A DNA stretch of 64,000 bases. Origin: Ceratopteris richardii. Lineage: Eukaryota; Streptophyta; Polypodiopsida; Polypodiales; Pteridaceae. Positions 59,340 to 64,000 of the stretch are shown here, piece after piece. Under the pieces are notes generated by a model. That model had not been told where the DNA came from and made no database searches. It saw only the letters and a program-made list of their open reading frames with translations. Location: contig CM035406.1 in NCBI GenBank assembly GCA_020310875.1, positions 83,323,717 through 83,387,716 on the forward strand, written 5' to 3'. Within the stretch, counting starts at the first letter, position 1, and each line of letters starts with the position of its first letter. A program made the position numbers and the translations under genes.

Positions 59340-62300
59340 TTGCAACATAGCTCTAAGCAAAGCACGTAGAGTCTGTGGCAAGCCGAGCAGGTTTGGAGCT
59401 TTTGCGGAATCCTTGGTGGCTACATACATTTCACAAGTTCTCGAGGGGCTTGTTTACCTACATGAGCAAGGATTTATTCACAAAGACATTCAGGGAGTCA
59501 GAATTCTTATGACGAAAGAGGGTCGCGTGAAGCTTATAGACTCTAGAGTTGCTACAAAACTTACTGAAGCAGATGTGAACACAGATTCAATTGTGGGAAC
59601 TCCATATGGATGGCTCCTGAGGTGATTGTAATGTCAGGTGTAAGTGCAACTTAAGACATTTGGAGCATGGGTTGTATTGTGATAGAGCTACTTACATGTG
59701 TGCCTCCATATTATGATTTGCAACCAATGACTGCGCTTTACGAAATTGTTGAGGAGGAACATCCACCCAAACCTGAAATATCAACTCCCTTGCTTGCTAA
59801 CTTCTTACATCAATATTTTCACAAGGATGCAAAGGTGAGACCAGATGCCAAAAACTTTGCTTCTACATCCCTGGATACAAAATTCTAGGAGACCTCAAGG
59901 AAAGCTCAGAAATCCTTCTATTGAGTTGATTTAGATAGATGAAAAAAAGCAAGAGGATTAAATCGGTAGCTCCTATTGAAGAACTTGCTTCCAAAAGCAT
60001 CGGCAATGGAATTTTTGATGAAGATGTGAGGATGTTCTCTCTTTTGAAGAATGCAAGTGAAGGTGGTGAGGGTGTCCACAAGGGTCTAATAGCCCTTAGA
60101 AATACTCCTATCTAGATCTCATAGAAATTGGGAAAAAAATTGGTTGTTAATGGGAAGGATGGGAATGCTATGAGTGACCAAGAGGATATGATTGGGTCTC
60201 TTGAAAAATTGATTGCGGCCAATGAATTTACTAATAAATCAGCTAAGCAGGAAGGAGCTAATCACAAAGTGCCAATCATTGTAGCTCCAATAGAAAGTCA
60301 TGCATTTGTTGTGAAAGACCAATCTATATAGGGATGTACAGAAAGTGTTTCCAAAGCTGTGCATCCGACTAATCATGGGTCATTGAATTTTACTACAGTA
60401 ATGCGAGCTAGAGAACTCAATAAGTTTAGTGATACCCTTGTTGATGGGATGTTGGTTGATTTATTTAAAAGCACATTCAAGAGTATTTATGTTCCACTAG
60501 GTGATGGTGCAGCATCCTCAGGTTGGGCAATAGAATCCACAAGCCATCGTGAACATTTAAACTCAAGCAATAATGGGACAACAAGCTCGTGTAATGTTGA
60601 AGGATAAAATTGCACAACAAAAGGAAATGGGAGAGTCCCAAATGACAAGCAGTCAAGTTATTCTCCCTCCATTGACTAGAGAAAAAGGTGATGGTGTTAC
60701 AGATTTGATGATTATTCGGACACAGCCCTTGGAGATTTCTAGGCTCATTGGGATGTTGAAACCTGAGGAATCTAAGGATTCTATAGTTCGAGCATGCCAG
60801 AGATTGGTTTCCATTCTTAGAGAAAATCTTGAGCAAAAAATGCACTTGATTTCATAGCACGGTGCTATTTCTTTCATGGACATGCTTGAAATGTAGAACA
60901 ATCATGTTCTTCTTGTAGTTCTTAAGGTTTTGAATAAGCAGGCAAGGAATAATCTCGGCTTTCAAGAGAATGCATGTCTTGTGGGATGATTCCATTTATC
61001 ATGAATATTGCCAACTTTAATGCCGAAGGAGATACAAATGTAAGAAGCTCTTTTTGTTGGCTAGTTGTGCCAAACTAGTACTTCCACCTTGCAAATGTTC
61101 ATAGCCTATAGGGGTTTGCCAGTTCTTGTAGGATTTATGGAGCCAGATTATGGAGAATATATGGACATGGCACCATATGCTTTGGGTCTCTATCAGCTCG
61201 GCTGCTCCATTGTGGAAATGCATTCAATCGTCTGAAGATGATGAAGATGAAGACGAATCAGATGTGCCATCTAAACACAATATAGTCTGTAAATATTGTA
61301 AGAATGAAGATTATCTAAAGCTACATGTAAAGGTGGAGCAAGTTGTCCAAAGCAACAATTAGTGGTGCAAAAGATTTTCTTGCATTATATGGATGCTTAT
61401 GATGATGATGATGTTGATTCTTGACGATTATCTGACGCTTTTGAACAAGAGATCTGAGGACTTTGATTCTAGAAAGCTTCCCTTGTTTCCATCTGAGGCT
61501 CTCAAGATTCTTATGAATTTATCAGAAAAAGTAGTAAAACAATTGAAGATGGAAAATCAAGGAGGGGTCGTTATGAGGGCCCTAATTGCAATTTAGCAGA
61601 GATACTAGAGGGGGACATGCTAGAATCAAGTCTTGGTATAAGATGGGATGATATTGCTAGATTATCAGAGTCAAGGAGGCTCTTGGCTTTTGATGTTGCT
61701 CACAACCGTTTAAATATCCAGCATGAAACCTCACAAAATCACCATGAACAATTTCAATCTCTTATAAGCCTCCTTGAGAAGGATCCAACTTCAAGACCAA
61801 TGTCTTGGAAGTCACAATATAGAAGGCACCTACAAGGAGGTCTTGATAAGCATGCAACCATCTTGCCTTTGCTTCATCATACTTCTGCAATTAGGAAGAA
61901 TAATGGAGATCTCGAGTTCTTAACGTCTGCTTTTGAAGACAATGCAAAAGAGGGAAATTCGGAGCTCACCCAATCTAATACTGGTACGAAAATTTCTTCC
62001 TCAAGAAGCATAAAACAGATGCTAGTGGGTTGTGTGAGAGTGGCTACACTAGTCTTGTTTCACAATTTGCATCTAGTTTACTCTCAATATCAAGAGTGTT
62101 GAATGGTAGGGAGAGAGCAACACATCTTTAGGAATGGTATCAAGAATGGTTTCAACTTTGAATGTTGATGTTGCTAGAGAATACCTAGAGAAGGTTGTTG
62201 ATCTTCTACTAGAATTTCTTCACAGTGATACGATTGTGAAAACTCATATGTACGGCTTGAGTTTATTGGTGTGACTCTTTCAAATGCTAAGAAACTAGAA

Positions 62301-62600
62301 AGCTCCATTCTATTGAAGACATTGAAATGCAGTAAGAGCATTCATGAGATCCATGCATGTTGGAGCCTCTTAAAACGGTAGAATCTATTAAGCACCTTGT
62401 TCTTTTCCTTGAGTTATGTGAAGGCCCGATGGTTTTCAAAATACATACTGAAGTGATTAATGCACTATACAATCTTTGGAAAATCAACAGGAGAAAGCAT
62501 ATTAATGAGCAAGTTTTGGAGTTGGAGAGAAGACGCTTAGCTGATCTTCAATTAAGTGAATCTCCTCACATGCATGTATAGGCAGGACTCCTCGGGCTGC
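59340..62600 (+). pseudogene. MAP3KE1-like: Copy B: MAP3K-epsilon pseudogene (uninterrupted)
   Basis: Joins the RING-like part at about 59280-59340 and begins inside the kinase domain. The frame at 59413 reads [19 protein letters not shown], then IHKDIQG (HRD changed to HKD, the catalytic Lys to Gln) and LIDSRVATK (DFG lost). VPPYYDLQPMTALYEI follows in a new frame. TAG at 60113-60115 is shared with copy A. The linker has ELNKFSDTLVDGMLVDLF (near 60412). The C-terminal region has ISRLIGMLKPEESKDSIV (near 60740), LQMFIAYRGLPVLVGF, GGLDKHATILPLLHH, VDVAREYLEKVVDLLLEF and AIKHLVLFLEL-type segments in family order. No introns are visible where plant MAP3K-epsilon genes have many. A kinase-dead, frameshifted pseudogene. 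Confidence 0.87.
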
Positions 62601-62689
62601 TATAGGTTGATCGACTATGGAGACAGAGATGCTGAGTGAGAAATAGAGAGAGATCCTCTTGAAATCTGCCAATGCAGAGAGTGGTAGCA

Positions 62690-62940
62690 CTTGGTAGTTG
62701 GCACACTTTCTAGCATTAATCCACCAAATTGTGGTAGATGTTCAGGAACTAATCGTGGTAGGTATAGCTTTTGTGCCGTCTTCTTCATTATTCATCTGCA
62801 ACTTCTTTGCAGAACACTCCTCTGCATCAAAACTCTATAAAGGTCGCTCACGTAGAAGATCAATGAAGAATGGAGAAAAACGGAGAGGGAGTGAGAACAT
62901 CTCTCTTCCTCTCCCCCCTTCCAGCTTCTATAATTAATCA
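62690..62940 (+). other. Tail of pseudogene copy B, family unclear
   Basis: Still aligns with copy A (for example TTCTAGCATTAATCCACC at 62708 and 53680) to about 62850, so it belongs to the duplicated unit, but no protein family is recognisable. Confidence 0.5.
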
Positions 62941-62959
62941 GGGGGTGCACAAGCAAAAA

Positions 62960-63510
62960 CATTAGAGAGAGAGAGAGAAGAGAGAAAGAGAAAGAAAAGT
63001 GTTTTGACTGTTGTACATTTACCCCAAGCTTGAGCATTGTTGTGCACATAGAGAAGGAGAGAGAGAGAGAGAGAGAGAGAGAGGTAGATATGCATATGTG
63101 ACTATGTTTCATGTAAATGAGAATAAGAATGCATGCATTAGTATGCACGAATGCATGAATGGATGTGTAAGAAGTATCTATATGAATATATGTGAGTATA
63201 TGTATGTGTGCATGAAATGTATGCATGCATGTAAGATGTGTTTGCATGTATAAGAGTGATGGGAGTGCATAAATGCATAAGTGCATACTAATGAAAAGAC
63301 ATGCACATGTATAATATAGATAAGCGTATGTGCATGAGTGATGTGAGAATGCATTAGCATGCATGTGTAAGAGTGAGAATACATGCAATGCGCAAATGAG
63401 AGTGTACATAAAGGCATATGTGAGTAAGAGTGCATGCATGTGCATTATTGTATGCATGTCAATGAATATATGAATATTAGTATGTATACATGTGCATGAT
63501 TAAGAGAGAG

Positions 63511-63586
<76 letters not shown>

Positions 63587-63910
63587 TTGAATGTAGAGTA
63601 ATGCATGTGTATATAAACATGTGCATGAGTGTGCATATGCATGAAAGATATAAATGTTGCATGAATGCATGTGCATGATTAAAGGTACCTATGGACATGA
63701 AAGCATGCGTGTGGATGATTTCTGCATGTAAACAAGATGCATAGACATAATTACAAGCATGTTTTGAGGTGTGTGAATATATGTAAGAAATTCAAATGTA
63801 TGTATGCAAAGGAAATTTATATGAAAGAAATATTCAAAAACGATGAAGAAGAGTGTATTTTTCTACATATAATGTACTTATGCTTTTTTCCTAATTTTTT
63901 TTGCTTTAGA
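62960..63910. repeat. GA, TGCATG and TA microsatellite region
   Basis: GA runs (62965-63000, 63055-63083), long irregular GCATGTG/TATGCATG text, and a pure TA tract of about 70 bp (63513-63584). Frames here are repeat artefacts. Ends with CTTTTTTCCTAATTTTTTTT then GCTTTAGAG (63880-63912), close to 58155-58183. Confidence 0.85.
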
Positions 63911-64000
63911 GCATTGAACAACACCTGATATTTAAGAGCATTACAAATAGGAAAGTGGAGAGACACCAGAAGATCAAAGCTTCAGTCCCTCAAAACCTTC
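63911..64000. other. Window end, unassigned
   Basis: Ninety bases after a splice-acceptor-like stretch. Not repetitive. Could be the start of another gene fragment, but too short to call. Confidence 0.3.

Noticed and set aside
59413..59888. Possible functional Ser/Thr kinase gene
   Set aside because: The N-lobe is absent, HRD and DFG motifs are damaged, and stops and frame changes occur every 100-200 bases.

Overview
This window is repeat-dominated nuclear DNA from a land plant. The evidence is several plant-type Ty1/copia retrotransposons (tRNA-iMet-type primer sites, one gag-pro-int-RT-RNaseH polyprotein order), Ty3/gypsy remnants, long AT and TG microsatellites, and broken copies of a plant MAP3K-epsilon kinase. 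The nesting of aged elements fits a large, slowly purged genome (a gymnosperm would fit), but the species cannot be fixed. I see no intact host gene and no RNA gene. Every protein reading frame I recognise is a transposon remnant or a pseudogene.

Layout. 1-2435: AT-rich, nothing recognised. 2436-12945: a tandem duplication of a ~2.4 kb unit made of a TG/GTAT microsatellite and a degenerate AT-rich array with telomere-like AACCCTA motifs. The second unit is split by copia element 1 (5238-10885; two 723-bp LTRs, GTATC target duplication), and the first unit preserves the empty site. 12950-18856: microsatellites and a very decayed minus-strand copia remnant. 18857-31240: copia element 2 (~290-bp LTRs), carrying an 802-bp inverted-repeat DNA element in its integrase region and, further on, all of copia element 3 (23822-30149, GATTG duplication) inside its RT region. 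31241-36615: a diverged relative of the inverted-repeat element, gypsy pieces, and a minus-strand gypsy remnant with LTR and ~101-bp tandem repeats. 36615-53830: pseudogene copy A (RING-like fragment joined to MAP3K-epsilon), split by copia element 4 (38163-51370), whose 3-prime LTR is itself split by copia element 5 (44734-51137, TAGAC duplication). 53835-57355: plus-strand gypsy remnant of the same family as the minus-strand one. 57360-58175: TG-rich DNA. 58254-62600: pseudogene copy B, uninterrupted and longer at its 5-prime end. 62700-64000: microsatellite-rich tail.

Elements 3, 4 and 5 belong to one family (LTR ~1.27 kb starting TGTTGGA and ending TCTTCACA). Hand-counted LTR divergence agrees with the nesting: element 2 about 10 percent and element 3 inside it about 6 percent; element 4 about 9 percent and element 5 inside it about 3 percent; element 1 about 4 percent. 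All five have stop codons, frameshifts or catalytic-residue losses, so none looks autonomous.

The genes do not form a working pathway. The window records successive insertions and duplications. The part most worth a second look is the RING-like/MAP3K-epsilon fusion: both copies share the same junction and at least one in-frame stop, and the kinase and C-terminal repeat coding segments run on without introns.
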